Positions 7,989 through 16,989 of a stretch of DNA of 64,000 bases are shown one piece after another. A program made the translations under genes and the position numbers. Positions within the stretch are counted from its first letter, which is position 1. The number at the start of each line of letters is the position of its first letter. Source of the DNA: Streptomyces sp. SAT1 (lineage in GTDB: Bacteria > Actinomycetota > Actinomycetes > Streptomycetales > Streptomycetaceae); assembly GCF_001654495.1 (NCBI RefSeq), contig NZ_CP015849.1:3943501-4007500 (forward strand). Direction: 5' to 3'. The notes under the pieces are model-generated. The model was not told where the DNA came from. It ran no database searches and worked only from the letters and a program-made list of their open reading frames with translations.

Positions 7989-9437
7989 TCATGCCGGACT
8001 GTCGTTCTGCTCGCCTGCCCCGCCCTGCACTTCCGCACTCCGTCCTGCCCGTTCGGCCTCCTGGCGGGCGGCGACGGCGCGGTGTTCGGCGGCCTTGCGT
8101 TCGAGGATGGCCGCCATGCGGAGGTGGTACGCGGGGTCGCCCTCCTCGTACACGTCGGGGATGCCGTCGAGATCGTCGTCGCGCTCCTCGTCCGCGCACA
8201 TCCGGCGGTACTTGGCGTTGCGGACCTTGAGCAGCACCGTCGCGATCAGCGTGGCGATCAGCGAGCCGGTGAGGACGGCGGCCTTGACCTCGTCGGTCAG
8301 CGTGGCGTCGCCGTCGAAGGCCAGCTCGCCGATGAGCAGGGAGACGGTGAAGCCGATCCCGGCCAGCGTGGCGAGCGCGAAGACGTCGGCCCAGGCCAGG
8401 TCGTCGCTGAGCGAGGCCCGGGTGAACCGGGTGGTGAGCCAGGTCCCGCCGAAGATGCCGACGGTCTTGCCGACGACCAGACCGAGCACGACACCGAGCG
8501 TCTCGGGCCGGGTGAACACATCGGCCAGGGCCCCGCCGGAGACGGACACACCTGCGCTGAACAGCGCGAACAGCGGCACGGCCAGACCCGCCGACAGCGG
8601 CCGGACGAGATGCTCGATGCGCTCGCCCGGCGAGTGCTCCTCGCCCTCGCGGGTGGAGCAGCGCAGCATCAGGCCCATCGCGACGCCCGCGATGGTGGCG
8701 TGCACGCCGCTGTTGTACATCAGGGCCCAGATGACCAGGGCGAGCGGTACGTACACGTACCACCCGCGCACGCCCTTGCGCAGCAGCAGCCAGAAGACGG
8801 CCAGGCCCGCGAAGGCTCCGCCGAGGGCGGCGAAGTTCAGGTTGTCGGTGAAGAAGACCGCGATGATCAGGATGGCGAAGAGGTCGTCGACGACGGCGAG
8901 GGTGAGCAGGAAGGCGCGCAGGGCGCTGGGCAGCGAGGTGCCGATGACCGCGAGCACGGCCAGCGCGAAGGCGATGTCGGTGGCGGTCGGCACCGCCCAG
9001 CCGCCGAGCGAGCCGCCGCCGGTGAGGTTGGTGAGTGCGTAGACGGCGGCGGGGGCCACCATGCCGCACAGCGCGGCGACCACCGGCAGCGCCGCGGCCC
9101 GGGGGTCCTTGAGGTCGCCGGCGACCAGTTCGCGTTTGAGTTCGATGCCGGCGACGAAGAAGAAGACCGCGAGGAGCCCGTCGGCGGCCCAGTGCGCGAC
9201 GGACAGGTCGAGGCCGAGGGCGGCGGGGCCGAGGTGGAAGTGGCTGACGCGCTCGTAGCTCGTGTGCAGTGCCGGGACGTTCGCCCACACCAGCGCGGCG
9301 ATCGCGGCGAGCAGCAGCAGGACACCGCCGACCGTCTCGGTGCGCAGCGCGTCCGCGACGAAGTTCCGCTCCGGCAGGGACAGGCGCCCGAAGGCCTTGC
9401 GGGGGGCGCGAGGGGTGCGGGGGCGGTCGGTGACCAC
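7989..9437 (-). CDS. nhaA: Na+/H+ antiporter NhaA
   Basis: This 482-aa inner-membrane antiporter exchanges Na+ for H+ in pH and salt homeostasis. It carries about eleven hydrophobic segments, the FVAGIELKREL signature (about residues 90-100) and the essential paired aspartates in AVVDDLFAI (about 178-186). The C-terminal 70 residues are hydrophilic and charged, longer than in E. coli NhaA (388 aa). The GTG at 9437 has a good GGAGG site 5 bases upstream, preferred over a longer frame to 9470. It is on the same strand as acs but separated from it by a strong terminator. Confidence 0.93.
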   Translation of the reverse strand: MVTDRPRTPRAPRKAFGRLSLPERNFVADALRTETVGGVLLLLAAIAALVWANVPALHTSYERVSHFHLGPAALGLDLSVAHWAADGLLAVFFFVAGIELKRELVAGDLKDPRAAALPVVAALCGMVAPAAVYALTNLTGGGSLGGWAVPTATDIAFALAVLAVIGTSLPSALRAFLLTLAVVDDLFAILIIAVFFTDNLNFAALGGAFAGLAVFWLLLRKGVRGWYVYVPLALVIWALMYNSGVHATIAGVAMGLMLRCSTREGEEHSPGERIEHLVRPLSAGLAVPLFALFSAGVSVSGGALADVFTRPETLGVVLGLVVGKTVGIFGGTWLTTRFTRASLSDDLAWADVFALATLAGIGFTVSLLIGELAFDGDATLTDEVKAAVLTGSLIATLIATVLLKVRNAKYRRMCADEERDDDLDGIPDVYEEGDPAYHLRMAAILERKAAEHRAVAARQEAERAGRSAEVQGGAGEQNDSPA

Positions 9438-9534
9438 GAAAACCTCCGGTCGGTGGGCAGCGCTGAGCACATGCCGACCAGACTTCCCGGCGCACCTGAG
9501 GATCTTGTTGTGTTGTAGCTCTGTCCAGTCTACG

Positions 9535-9580
9535 CATCCGGGGGCATCCGGCGTCAGCTGCGCCGGGTGCCCCCGGATGA
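9535..9580 (-). terminator. Terminator of acs
   Basis: A long near-perfect stem pairs CATCCGGGGGCATCCGGCG with its complement ending CCCCCGGATG across a short TCAGCTG loop. It lies about 100 bases after the acs stop. A 15-bp tandem duplication (ACGCGGGGTCCGGGG, 9606-9635) sits between the gene and the stem. Confidence 0.75.
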
Positions 9581-9677
9581 GGTGGCCTGCGAGGGCGTGC
9601 CCTGGACGCGGGGTCCGGGGACGCGGGGTCCGGGGGACGCGGTGTTCCCCTGCGGGCGGCGCCCTCGCGGGCCTGGG

Positions 9678-11633
9678 TCAGTCCTCGCTGGGCGCCGCCG
9701 GCAGCTTCGCCTGGATGAAGTCCATGACCGTGGAGTCCGTCAGCGTCGTGACGTCTCCGAGCTGCCGGTTCTCCGCCACGTCCCGCAGCAGACGGCGCAT
9801 GATCTTGCCGGACCGGGTCTTCGGCAGCTCCGCCACCGGCAGGACCCGCTTGGGCTTGGCGATCGGCCCGAGCGTGCTGCCGACGTGGTTGCGCAGCTCG
9901 GTGACCAGGTCGTCGCTCTCGGCGGCCGAACCGCGCAGGATCACGAAGGCCACGATCGCCTGCCCGGTGGTCTCGTCCGCCGCGCCGACCACGGCCGCCT
10001 CGGCGACCGAGGGGTGCGAGACCAGCGCGGACTCCACCTCGGTGGTGGAGATGTTGTGGCCGGAGACCAGCATCACGTCGTCGACCCGGCCGAGCAGCCA
10101 GATGTCGCCGTCGTCGTCCTTCTTGGCGCCGTCACCGGCGAAGTAGCGGCCCTCGAAGCGCGACCAGTAGGTGTCGATGAACCGCTGGTCGTCGCCCCAG
10201 ATGGTGCGCAGCATCGACGGCCACGGCTCGGTGAGCACCAGGTAGCCGCCGCCGCCGTCGGGCACCTCGTTCGCCTCGTCGTCGACGACGGTCGCGCTGA
10301 TGCCGGGCAGCGCGCGCTGGGCGGAGCCGGGCTTGGCGTCGGTCACGCCCGGCAGCGGGGAGATCATGATGCCGCCGGTCTCCGTCTGCCACCAGGTGTC
10401 GACGACCGGGGTGCGGTCCGCGCCGATGTTCTTGCGGTACCAGATCCACGCCTCCGGGTTGATCGGCTCACCGACCGAGCCGAGCACCCGCAGGGAGGAC
10501 AGGTCGAACTTCGCGGGGATGTCGTCGCCCCACTTCATGAACGTGCGGATCGCCGTCGGCGCCGTGTACAGGATCGTGACCCCGTACTTCTGCACGATCT
10601 CCCAGAAGCGGCCCTGGTGCGGGGTGTCCGGCGTGCCCTCGTACATGACCTGCGTCCCGCCGTTGGCCAGCGGGCCGTACACGATGTAGGAGTGGCCGGT
10701 GACCCAGCCGACGTCGGCGGTGCACCAGTACACGTCGGTCTCCGGCTTCAGGTCGAAGACGGCCCAGTGCGTGTAGGCGACCTGCGTGAGGTAGCCGCCG
10801 GAGGTGTGCAGGATGCCCTTGGGCTTCCCGGTGGTGCCCGAGGTGTAGAGGATGAACAGCGGGTGCTCGGCCTCGAACGCCTCGGGGGTGTGCTCGGCCG
10901 ACTGGCGCCCGACCACCTCGTGCCACCACAGGTCCCGGCTGTCGTCCCAGGCGACGTCCTGGCCGGTGCGGCGGACCACGAGCACATTGCGCACGCCCGT
11001 GGCGCGGCCGACGGCCTCGTCGACGGCGGGCTTGAGCGCGGACGGCTTGCCGCGCCGGTAACCGCCGTCGGCCGTGATGACGACCTTGGCGTCGGCGTCC
11101 TGGATGCGGGTGGCGAGCGCGTCCGAGGAGAAGCCGCCGAAGACGACGGAGTGCGCCGCGCCGATGCGGGCGCAGGCCAGCATCGCGACGGCCGTCTCCG
11201 GGATCATCGGCATGTAGATCGCGACCCGGTCGCCCTTCCGGACGCCGAGTTCCAGCAGGGCGTTGGCCGCCCTGGACACCTCGTCCTTGAGCTCGGCGTA
11301 GGTGATGGCGCGGCTGTCGCCGGGCTCGCCCTCGAAGTGGATCGCGACCCGGTCGCCGTTGCCGGCCTCGACGTGCCGGTCCACGCAGTTGTACGCGACG
11401 TTGAGTGTGCCGTCCTTGAACCACTTGGCGAACGGCGGGTTCGACCAGTCGAGGGTCTCGGTCGGCTCCTTGGCCCAGGTCAGCCGGCGGGCCTGCTCGG
11501 CCCAGAAGCCGAGCCTGTCAGCCTTGGCCTGTTCGTACGCCTCGGCCGTGACGTTGGCGTTGGCGGCCAGGTCAGCGGGCGGCGGAAACCTGCGGTTCTC
11601 GCGAAGCAGGTTGGCCAGGCTTTCGTTGCTCAC
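9678..11633 (-). CDS. acs: Acetyl-CoA synthetase (AMP-forming)
   Basis: Acs activates acetate to acetyl-CoA through an acetyl-adenylate in the cytosol. The 651-aa length is standard. The ATP/AMP signature LYTSGTTGKPKG lies around residue 265, the motif DTWWQTETGG around 410, and the catalytic and acetylation-controlled lysine is K610 in PKTRSGKIMRR. That lysine is the usual target of Pat/GNAT acetyltransferases and sirtuins, so post-translational control is likely. I chose the GTG at 11633 because GGGAG lies 6 bases upstream. The frame is open to 11675, but SNESLANLL is the usual N-terminus. A DasR-like box lies 86 bases upstream. Confidence 0.95.
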   Translation of the reverse strand: MSNESLANLLRENRRFPPPADLAANANVTAEAYEQAKADRLGFWAEQARRLTWAKEPTETLDWSNPPFAKWFKDGTLNVAYNCVDRHVEAGNGDRVAIHFEGEPGDSRAITYAELKDEVSRAANALLELGVRKGDRVAIYMPMIPETAVAMLACARIGAAHSVVFGGFSSDALATRIQDADAKVVITADGGYRRGKPSALKPAVDEAVGRATGVRNVLVVRRTGQDVAWDDSRDLWWHEVVGRQSAEHTPEAFEAEHPLFILYTSGTTGKPKGILHTSGGYLTQVAYTHWAVFDLKPETDVYWCTADVGWVTGHSYIVYGPLANGGTQVMYEGTPDTPHQGRFWEIVQKYGVTILYTAPTAIRTFMKWGDDIPAKFDLSSLRVLGSVGEPINPEAWIWYRKNIGADRTPVVDTWWQTETGGIMISPLPGVTDAKPGSAQRALPGISATVVDDEANEVPDGGGGYLVLTEPWPSMLRTIWGDDQRFIDTYWSRFEGRYFAGDGAKKDDDGDIWLLGRVDDVMLVSGHNISTTEVESALVSHPSVAEAAVVGAADETTGQAIVAFVILRGSAAESDDLVTELRNHVGSTLGPIAKPKRVLPVAELPKTRSGKIMRRLLRDVAENRQLGDVTTLTDSTVMDFIQAKLPAAPSED

Positions 11634-11718
11634 GACATCTCCCTTTCCCAGGGTGTCCGTTGTGTCCCAGGCCACAGCTCATCAGACCCGGGGGCCGGAT
11701 GACAAGGGCCGACAGGTA

Positions 11719-11734
11719 ATTGGTTTAGACCTGT
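11719..11734. promoter_or_regulatory. DasR-responsive-element-like box upstream of acs
   Basis: ATTGGTTTAGACCTGT matches 13 of 16 positions of the DasR element ACTGGTCTAGACCACT (allowing T at the second position), including the TAGACC core. DasR is the GntR-family GlcNAc-responsive repressor of Streptomyces. The box lies about 86 bases upstream of the acs start. Match by eye only. Confidence 0.4.
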
Positions 11735-11849
11735 TGTGGAGTGTTCGCACAGCTCCTGCGGCGGGTGACGGGTGTCGCCCGGCTTCAGCATGGCCCCCGG
11801 GAGCCGGGGAGACCATGCCCGGGGGCATGCGTGTCGCCGGGCGGCCGGG

Positions 11850-14381
11850 TCACACCGCGCTGGGCAGGTCTTTCACCGATTCCGTCGGCCGCGGGGCGTC
11901 CGGTCCCGCCGGGGCGCCCGGCGGCCCCGCCGTCCCGGCCGCCGGTACTGTCTCCGCCGCCGACCCTGTCGTCTGTGCTGCCTCTGCTGCCCCTGCTTCG
12001 TCTGCGGTCCGTGCCGCCTCCGCCGCCACGGGGACGAAGACCGCGCCGCCGTCTCCGGCCCCGGCAGGGTCCGTGAGCAGGTACGCCTGGGCCTCGGCCA
12101 CCTGGAAGTACATCCCGTGCAGCTCCAGCGTGCCCGCGCGCAGTGCCCGTGCCACCGAGTCGTGGGCGCGCAGGTGCTCCAGCTGCTGGACGACATTGGC
12201 CAGGCTCAGCCGCTCGGTCTCGTCGGCGGGCATCCGGCCGGCCAGCAGGGGGACGGTGCCGTCCGTGGCGCGCAGCCGCTCCAGGCTCGGTGCCCCGTGC
12301 CGCAGCCAGCGCCCGAGGGACGTCGCGCCGTCCCCGGTGCCGGGCCGCGAGCCGAGGAGGGCCTGCATCGCCCCGCACCCGGAGTGGCCGCACACCGTGA
12401 GGGAGCGCACCCCCAGCACGTCCACCGCGTACTCGATCCCGGCGGCCACCGAGTCGTCGCCGCGCTCCTGGCCGGGGAGCGGGACGAGGTTGCCCACGTT
12501 GCGCACGACGAACAGGTCACCGGGGCCGCTGGCGGTGATCATCGAGGTGACCAGGCGGGAGTCGGCGCAGGTGAGGAAGAGCTGGGACGGCTGCTGGCCT
12601 TCTCTGGCCAGCCGGGCCAGTTCGTCGCGCACATGCGGCGCGGTGGTGCGCTGGAACAGGCCGATGCCGCGGGCCAGTTGCTCCCCGCTGGGTCCGGGTG
12701 CCCCGGCCGCGCGGGACGGGGCGCCCGGCGTGGGACGTACCTCGGAGCGGGTGGCGGGGGCGGGGCACTGGTGGTTGCGCCAGGGCGTCCAGGGCCGGCA
12801 GCGGCACACGGCGCCGTCCGGACCGGTCGGCTCACCGACCCGGACCGCTCTGCGGCGTCCGGTGAGCCGGACGGAACCTCCCTGCGCGGTGTGGGCGCGC
12901 TGCCAGTCCTGCAGCGATTCGTAGGCCGCGTGGTCCATGAAGGAGCCGTCCAGCTCGACGACCGAGACCGCGCCCCGGGGCACCCGGTGCAGGACCCGGC
13001 TGAGCCGCGGCACCGCGAGGAACGTCAGCTGGCCCCGGACGCGTACGTGATGCACCCCCTTCTTCTCGTCGTGCGTGATGCGGGTGCGGGCCAGGCGGTG
13101 CAGGGCGACGGCGACGGCGGTGGCGACGCCGAGGGCCACGCCCTGGAGGACTCCGAGACCCACCACCCCGAGGGCCGTCACGGCGTACACGGCCACCTCC
13201 CGGTGGCGGGTCACCGTACGGATGTGGTGCAGGGAGACCATCTGGACGCCGACGGCCATCACCAGGGCGGCGAGCGCGGCCAGCGGGATGGACTCCAGGA
13301 CCGGGACGAGCAGCAGCGCGGCGGCCACGACGAGCGCGCCGTGCAGCATCGTGGCGTCCCGGCTGACGGCGCCCGCGCGCACGTTCGCCGAGCTGCGGAC
13401 GGCGACTCCGGCGACGGGCAGCCCGCCGAGCGCGCCCGAGACGACGTTCGCCGCGCCCTGGCCGAGCAGTTCCCGGCCGAGGTCGGAGCGGGCTGCGGGG
13501 GCGGGCGGCCCCGGCCGGCCCGCGGCCAGTCTGTCCACGGCGACGGCGCCGAGCAGCGACTGCACGCTGCACACCAGAGTGGTGCTGAGCACGGCCGCCG
13601 CCAGGCCGAGGACCGGCCCGTCGGGCAGCCCGGCCAGGGCGTGGCTGCGCCAGGACGGCAGGTCGACCCTGGGCAGGATCAGTCCGCACAGGGAGGCGAC
13701 GGCGGTGGCCCCGGTGACGGCGACCAGCGCGGCGGGCACCGGGCGCAGCAGGCGCCCCGCCCGGCCGGGGAGCCGGGGCCAGGACAGCAGCAGGGTCAGG
13801 GTGAGCGCGCCGACGGCGAGCGCGGCGGGATCGGCGCCGGCCAGCTGGGAGGGCAGCGCGCGCAGGTTGTCCGGCACGGAACTCTGCGGGCTGCCGCCGA
13901 GGACGATGTGCAGTTGGGCCACGGCGATGGTGAGGCCGATGCCGGCGAGCATGCCGTGCACGACGGCGGGGCTGACGGCGAGCGCGGCGCGGGCCACCCG
14001 GAGGCAGCCCAGAGCGAGTTGGACGAGACCGGCGAGGACGGTGATGGCGCAGGTCGTGCGCCATCCGTAGCGGTGGATCAGGTCGGCGGTGACGACGGTG
14101 AGCCCGGCGGCCGGGCCGCTGACCTGCAAGGGCGAGCCGCCGAGGCGGCCGGCGACCAGTCCGCCCACGGCGGCGGCCACGAGGCCGGCCTGGAGCGGGG
14201 CGCCGGTGGCGAGGGCGATGCCGAGGGAGAGCGGCAGGGCGATCAGGAAGACCGCGACGGCGGCCGACAGATCGGCGCCCGCGACACGGGGAAGGCGGCG
14301 GCGCGGCGGCGGACTGTGGGGCGGGTGCGCGCGCCTGGTGCACGCGGAGTCGGTGGGGGAGGAGGGGGTGCGGACAGGCAT
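11850..14381 (-). CDS. SulP anion transporter fused to beta-carbonic anhydrase
   Basis: This 843-aa fusion has a SulP-family transporter domain with about ten to twelve membrane segments (residues about 35-430), a STAS-like cytosolic domain (about 435-495), and a C-terminal beta-carbonic anhydrase (about 570-770). The zinc ligands are C605, H666 and C669 with the Asp/Arg dyad D607/R609 (TCADSR and GHSGCGAM), so the enzyme looks intact. The likely role is coupling bicarbonate or sulfate transport to CO2/bicarbonate interconversion at the membrane. The ATG at 14381 follows a GAGGAG site; the frame continues upstream to 15746, but only through antisense sequence of the lipoprotein gene. A low-complexity Ala-rich tail ends the protein. 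Confidence 0.92.
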   Translation of the reverse strand: MPVRTPSSPTDSACTRRAHPPHSPPPRRRLPRVAGADLSAAVAVFLIALPLSLGIALATGAPLQAGLVAAAVGGLVAGRLGGSPLQVSGPAAGLTVVTADLIHRYGWRTTCAITVLAGLVQLALGCLRVARAALAVSPAVVHGMLAGIGLTIAVAQLHIVLGGSPQSSVPDNLRALPSQLAGADPAALAVGALTLTLLLSWPRLPGRAGRLLRPVPAALVAVTGATAVASLCGLILPRVDLPSWRSHALAGLPDGPVLGLAAAVLSTTLVCSVQSLLGAVAVDRLAAGRPGPPAPAARSDLGRELLGQGAANVVSGALGGLPVAGVAVRSSANVRAGAVSRDATMLHGALVVAAALLLVPVLESIPLAALAALVMAVGVQMVSLHHIRTVTRHREVAVYAVTALGVVGLGVLQGVALGVATAVAVALHRLARTRITHDEKKGVHHVRVRGQLTFLAVPRLSRVLHRVPRGAVSVVELDGSFMDHAAYESLQDWQRAHTAQGGSVRLTGRRRAVRVGEPTGPDGAVCRCRPWTPWRNHQCPAPATRSEVRPTPGAPSRAAGAPGPSGEQLARGIGLFQRTTAPHVRDELARLAREGQQPSQLFLTCADSRLVTSMITASGPGDLFVVRNVGNLVPLPGQERGDDSVAAGIEYAVDVLGVRSLTVCGHSGCGAMQALLGSRPGTGDGATSLGRWLRHGAPSLERLRATDGTVPLLAGRMPADETERLSLANVVQQLEHLRAHDSVARALRAGTLELHGMYFQVAEAQAYLLTDPAGAGDGGAVFVPVAAEAARTADEAGAAEAAQTTGSAAETVPAAGTAGPPGAPAGPDAPRPTESVKDLPSAV

Positions 14382-14408
14382 GGCTCGGCTCTCCTCTGGG
14401 AGAAGGCG

Positions 14409-14448
14409 AATGCAACGCTTGGTAAAGCAAAAGTAATGCAACGTAAAG
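14409..14448. promoter_or_regulatory. Direct repeats in the SulP-CA promoter region
   Basis: AATGCAACG occurs at 14409-14417 and 14435-14443, and GTAAAG at 14422-14427 and 14443-14448. They lie in an unusually AT-rich stretch just upstream of the SulP-carbonic anhydrase gene. Read on the minus strand, this gives two copies of CTTTAC...GTTGCATT. This could be a promoter with a tandem operator; no known regulator box is recognised. Confidence 0.35.
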
Positions 14449-14639
14449 TTCCAGCACAGCTTTTCTGCACAAATGGGGCAGCGAATCACCTTGAAGGGTG
14501 AAGTGGGGTTTTTATCGGCTTGTCGTACTAATTCCTTCTCGCCTTCGTGCGACCTTGACGGCGCTGTCGGCACGGCCGGCACAGCACCAGCACACGCCGT
14601 CTCGGCGTAGGACGAGAGAAGGAAGAAGGTGGGCGGAAC

Positions 14640-15902
14640 ATGGCCGCCAACCAGAGGATCGCCGCGAGCGTCGTCGCCGCCGTGGCCTGTGCCTCGGCGC
14701 TCGCCGGTTGCGCGAGTGGCAGCGACGCACCCCGGCGCGAGGGCGCGCACGGCGCGCCCAAGGCCGCGCAGGCGCCCGGGAGCCCCGTCCGTCTCATCGG
14801 CGACGGGTCGACCTCGTACACCGGAGCCCAGCCGCACCTGCCCAAGCCGCAACGGCTGAAGGCCGGTGAGAAGCCTCCCCAGTTCGTCGTCTTCTCCTGG
14901 GACGGCGCGGGCGAGGACAGCCAGAAGCTGTTCTCCCACTTCCGCAAGGTGGCCAAGGACAATCACGCCAACATGACGTTCTTCCTCAGCGGCGTGTACA
15001 TGCTGCCGGAGGAGAAGCGCGATCTGTACCGGCCGCCGCAGCACGCGCAGGGCAGTTCGGAGATCGGCTTCAACGACGCCCAGGGCATCGCGGACACCGC
15101 CGAGCAGGCACGCCTGGCGTGGCTGGAGGGCAATGAGATCGGCACCCACTTCAACGGCCACTTCTGCGGTCCCGACGGCGGGGCCGGCCAGTGGTCGGTC
15201 GACGAGTGGAAGAGCGAGATCGACCAGGCCAAGCAGTTCGTGAAGACCTGGAAGTCCAACAGCGGGCTGAAGAACGTGCCCGCGCTGCCCTTCGACTACG
15301 ACAAGGAGCTGATCGGCGCCCGCACCCCCTGCCTGGAGGGCCAGAAGAACTTCATGAAGGCGGCGAGCCAGCTGGGCTTCCGCTACGACAGCAGCGGCGT
15401 CAACAACCAGCTGTGGCCCAAGAAGAAGGACGGGCTGTGGGACCTGTCGATGCAGCTGGTTCCCTTTCCCGGCCACACCTTCGAGCAACTGACCATGGAC
15501 TACAACTTCATGGTCAACCAGTCGGGCACCCAGACCCAGGGCGACCCCGACAAGTTCGACTACTGGGGCAACCAGATGCGCGACGGCCTGCTCCAGGGCT
15601 TCAACCGGGCCTACGACGGGAACCGGGCCCCGCTGGTCATCGGCAACCACTTCGAGTCGTGGAACGGCGGCACCTACATGCGCGCCGTGGAGGACGTCGT
15701 GAAGGAGGTGTGCAACAAGCCCGACGTGCGCTGCGTCTCCTTCCACCAGCTGGCCGACTGGCTGGACGCGCAGGACCCGCAGACCCTGGCCAAGCTGCGC
15801 GGCCTGGAGGTGGGCGAGGCGCCCAAGCAGGGCTGGGCGTCCTTCCTGTCGGCCCGTCCGGCTCCGGCGCCCAAGGGAGTGCCCGGGGCGCCCAAGCCGT
15901 AG
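14640..15902 (+). CDS. Secreted lipoprotein, polysaccharide deacetylase-like
   Basis: This 420-aa protein begins with a lipoprotein signal peptide: Arg near the start, a hydrophobic core, and a lipobox ending ALAGC at about residue 24. The mature part has the layout of a NodB/polysaccharide deacetylase fold: an early FSWDGAG strand (first-motif Asp), then GNEIGTHFNGH with the two metal histidines (about 167-177), and a late region VIGNHFESW. The first motif departs from the typical FDDG, so deacetylase activity is probable rather than certain. It would act on the cell wall or an exopolysaccharide outside the membrane. It ends 6 bases from the convergent MinD-like gene and is divergent from the SulP fusion. 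Confidence 0.75.
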   Translation: MAANQRIAASVVAAVACASALAGCASGSDAPRREGAHGAPKAAQAPGSPVRLIGDGSTSYTGAQPHLPKPQRLKAGEKPPQFVVFSWDGAGEDSQKLFSHFRKVAKDNHANMTFFLSGVYMLPEEKRDLYRPPQHAQGSSEIGFNDAQGIADTAEQARLAWLEGNEIGTHFNGHFCGPDGGAGQWSVDEWKSEIDQAKQFVKTWKSNSGLKNVPALPFDYDKELIGARTPCLEGQKNFMKAASQLGFRYDSSGVNNQLWPKKKDGLWDLSMQLVPFPGHTFEQLTMDYNFMVNQSGTQTQGDPDKFDYWGNQMRDGLLQGFNRAYDGNRAPLVIGNHFESWNGGTYMRAVEDVVKEVCNKPDVRCVSFHQLADWLDAQDPQTLAKLRGLEVGEAPKQGWASFLSARPAPAPKGVPGAPKP

Positions 15903-15908
15903 CGCCCG

Positions 15909-16889
15909 TCAGGCGGAGGCGGTGACGCCCTCGCCGAGCACGAAACCGGGGTCGATCTGGGCCGCGAGGTCGGCCCCGGTGCGCTCGTTGCCCCAGGAGG
16001 TGGCGTTCTTCAGGTGGAAGTGCGCCATCTGCTGGGTGTAGCGCTCCCAGTCGCGCAGCTCGTACGTGGCGTCGGCGGCCACCTGGAGGGTGCGCAGGGC
16101 GCGGCGGTTGGCGTCCTCCACCAGCTCGAAGCGGGGCGGCCGGCCCTTCTCCATGGCGCGCACCCAGTCGGACTGCCCGACGGTCACGAGCAGGTCGTCG
16201 CCGACCTCGGAGCGCAGGAAGTCGAGATCGTCCGGCCCCTGCACCTTGTTGCCGACGACCCTCAGGACGACGCCGAAGTCCCGGGCGTACTCCTTGTACT
16301 GCCGGTAGACGGAGACGCCCTTGCGGGTCGGCTCGGCGACCAGGAACGTGATGTCGAAGCGGGTGAACATGCCGGACGCGAACGAGTCCGAACCGGCCGT
16401 CATGTCCACCACGACGTACTCGTCGCGGCCGTCCACCAGGTGGTTCAGATACAGCTCCACCGCGCCCGTCTTGGAGTGGTAGCAGGCGACCCCCAGGTCG
16501 GCGTCGGTGAAGGGGCCGGTGACCATGAGACGAACGGCGCCGCCGTCGAGTTCCACCGCCCGCGCGCAGGCGTCGTAGAGCGGGTTGTTCTCGGCGACGC
16601 GCAGCAGCCGCGAACCCTCGCCGGGCGGCGTGGTCTTGATCATCGTCTCGGCGGAGGCGATGCGCGGGTTGCTGCCGCGCAGGTAGTCCTTGATCAGCGG
16701 CAGCCGGTCGCCCATCGCGGGCAGCTCCGCCGCGCGGGCCTCCTCCAGGCCCAGTGCCGCTCCCAGATGCTGGTTGATGTCGGCGTCGACCGCGACGACG
16801 GGCGCGCCGGTCGCCGCGAGATGGCGGATGAAGAGGGACGACAGCGTGGTCTTGCCGCTGCCGCCCTTCCCGACGAAAGCAATTTTCAT
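15909..16889 (-). CDS. MinD/CooC-like P-loop ATPase
   Basis: This 326-aa SIMIBI-class ATPase starts with a deviant Walker A, GKGGSGKTT (residues about 7-15), and continues with VVAVDADINQHLG (about 31-43) and VVVDMTAG for Walker B. The family includes MinD, ParA and the nickel-inserting CooC. The internal ADINQH resembles CooC/ArsA-like proteins more than chromosome-partition ParA. There is no ParB partner nearby. The ATG at 16889 lies a few bases after a TACGCT hexamer on the minus strand, suggesting a very short or absent leader. The gene is divergent from the Fic-like gene at 16990, with a 100-base shared promoter region. Confidence 0.8.
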   Translation of the reverse strand: MKIAFVGKGGSGKTTLSSLFIRHLAATGAPVVAVDADINQHLGAALGLEEARAAELPAMGDRLPLIKDYLRGSNPRIASAETMIKTTPPGEGSRLLRVAENNPLYDACARAVELDGGAVRLMVTGPFTDADLGVACYHSKTGAVELYLNHLVDGRDEYVVVDMTAGSDSFASGMFTRFDITFLVAEPTRKGVSVYRQYKEYARDFGVVLRVVGNKVQGPDDLDFLRSEVGDDLLVTVGQSDWVRAMEKGRPPRFELVEDANRRALRTLQVAADATYELRDWERYTQQMAHFHLKNATSWGNERTGADLAAQIDPGFVLGEGVTASA

Positions 16890-16976
16890 GTTCACCAAGC
16901 GTAGTACCGCGATAGCTGTACGTGGCAGCTTGCGTGAAGAAGACCACTCCTTCGAGGCAGGGGAGGGCCGGGTGCG

Positions 16977-16989
16977 TAGGGTCGGACGC
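16977..16989 (+). promoter_or_regulatory. Leaderless-type promoter of the Fic-like gene
   Basis: TAGGGT at 16977-16982 ends 7 bases before the ATG at 16990, the spacing expected for a leaderless transcript. Confidence 0.5.

Noticed and set aside
11850..15746. 1298-aa open frame for the SulP-carbonic anhydrase protein
   Set aside because: The first 455 residues are the antisense of the deacetylase-like lipoprotein gene; the ATG at 14381 with GAGGAG is the natural start.
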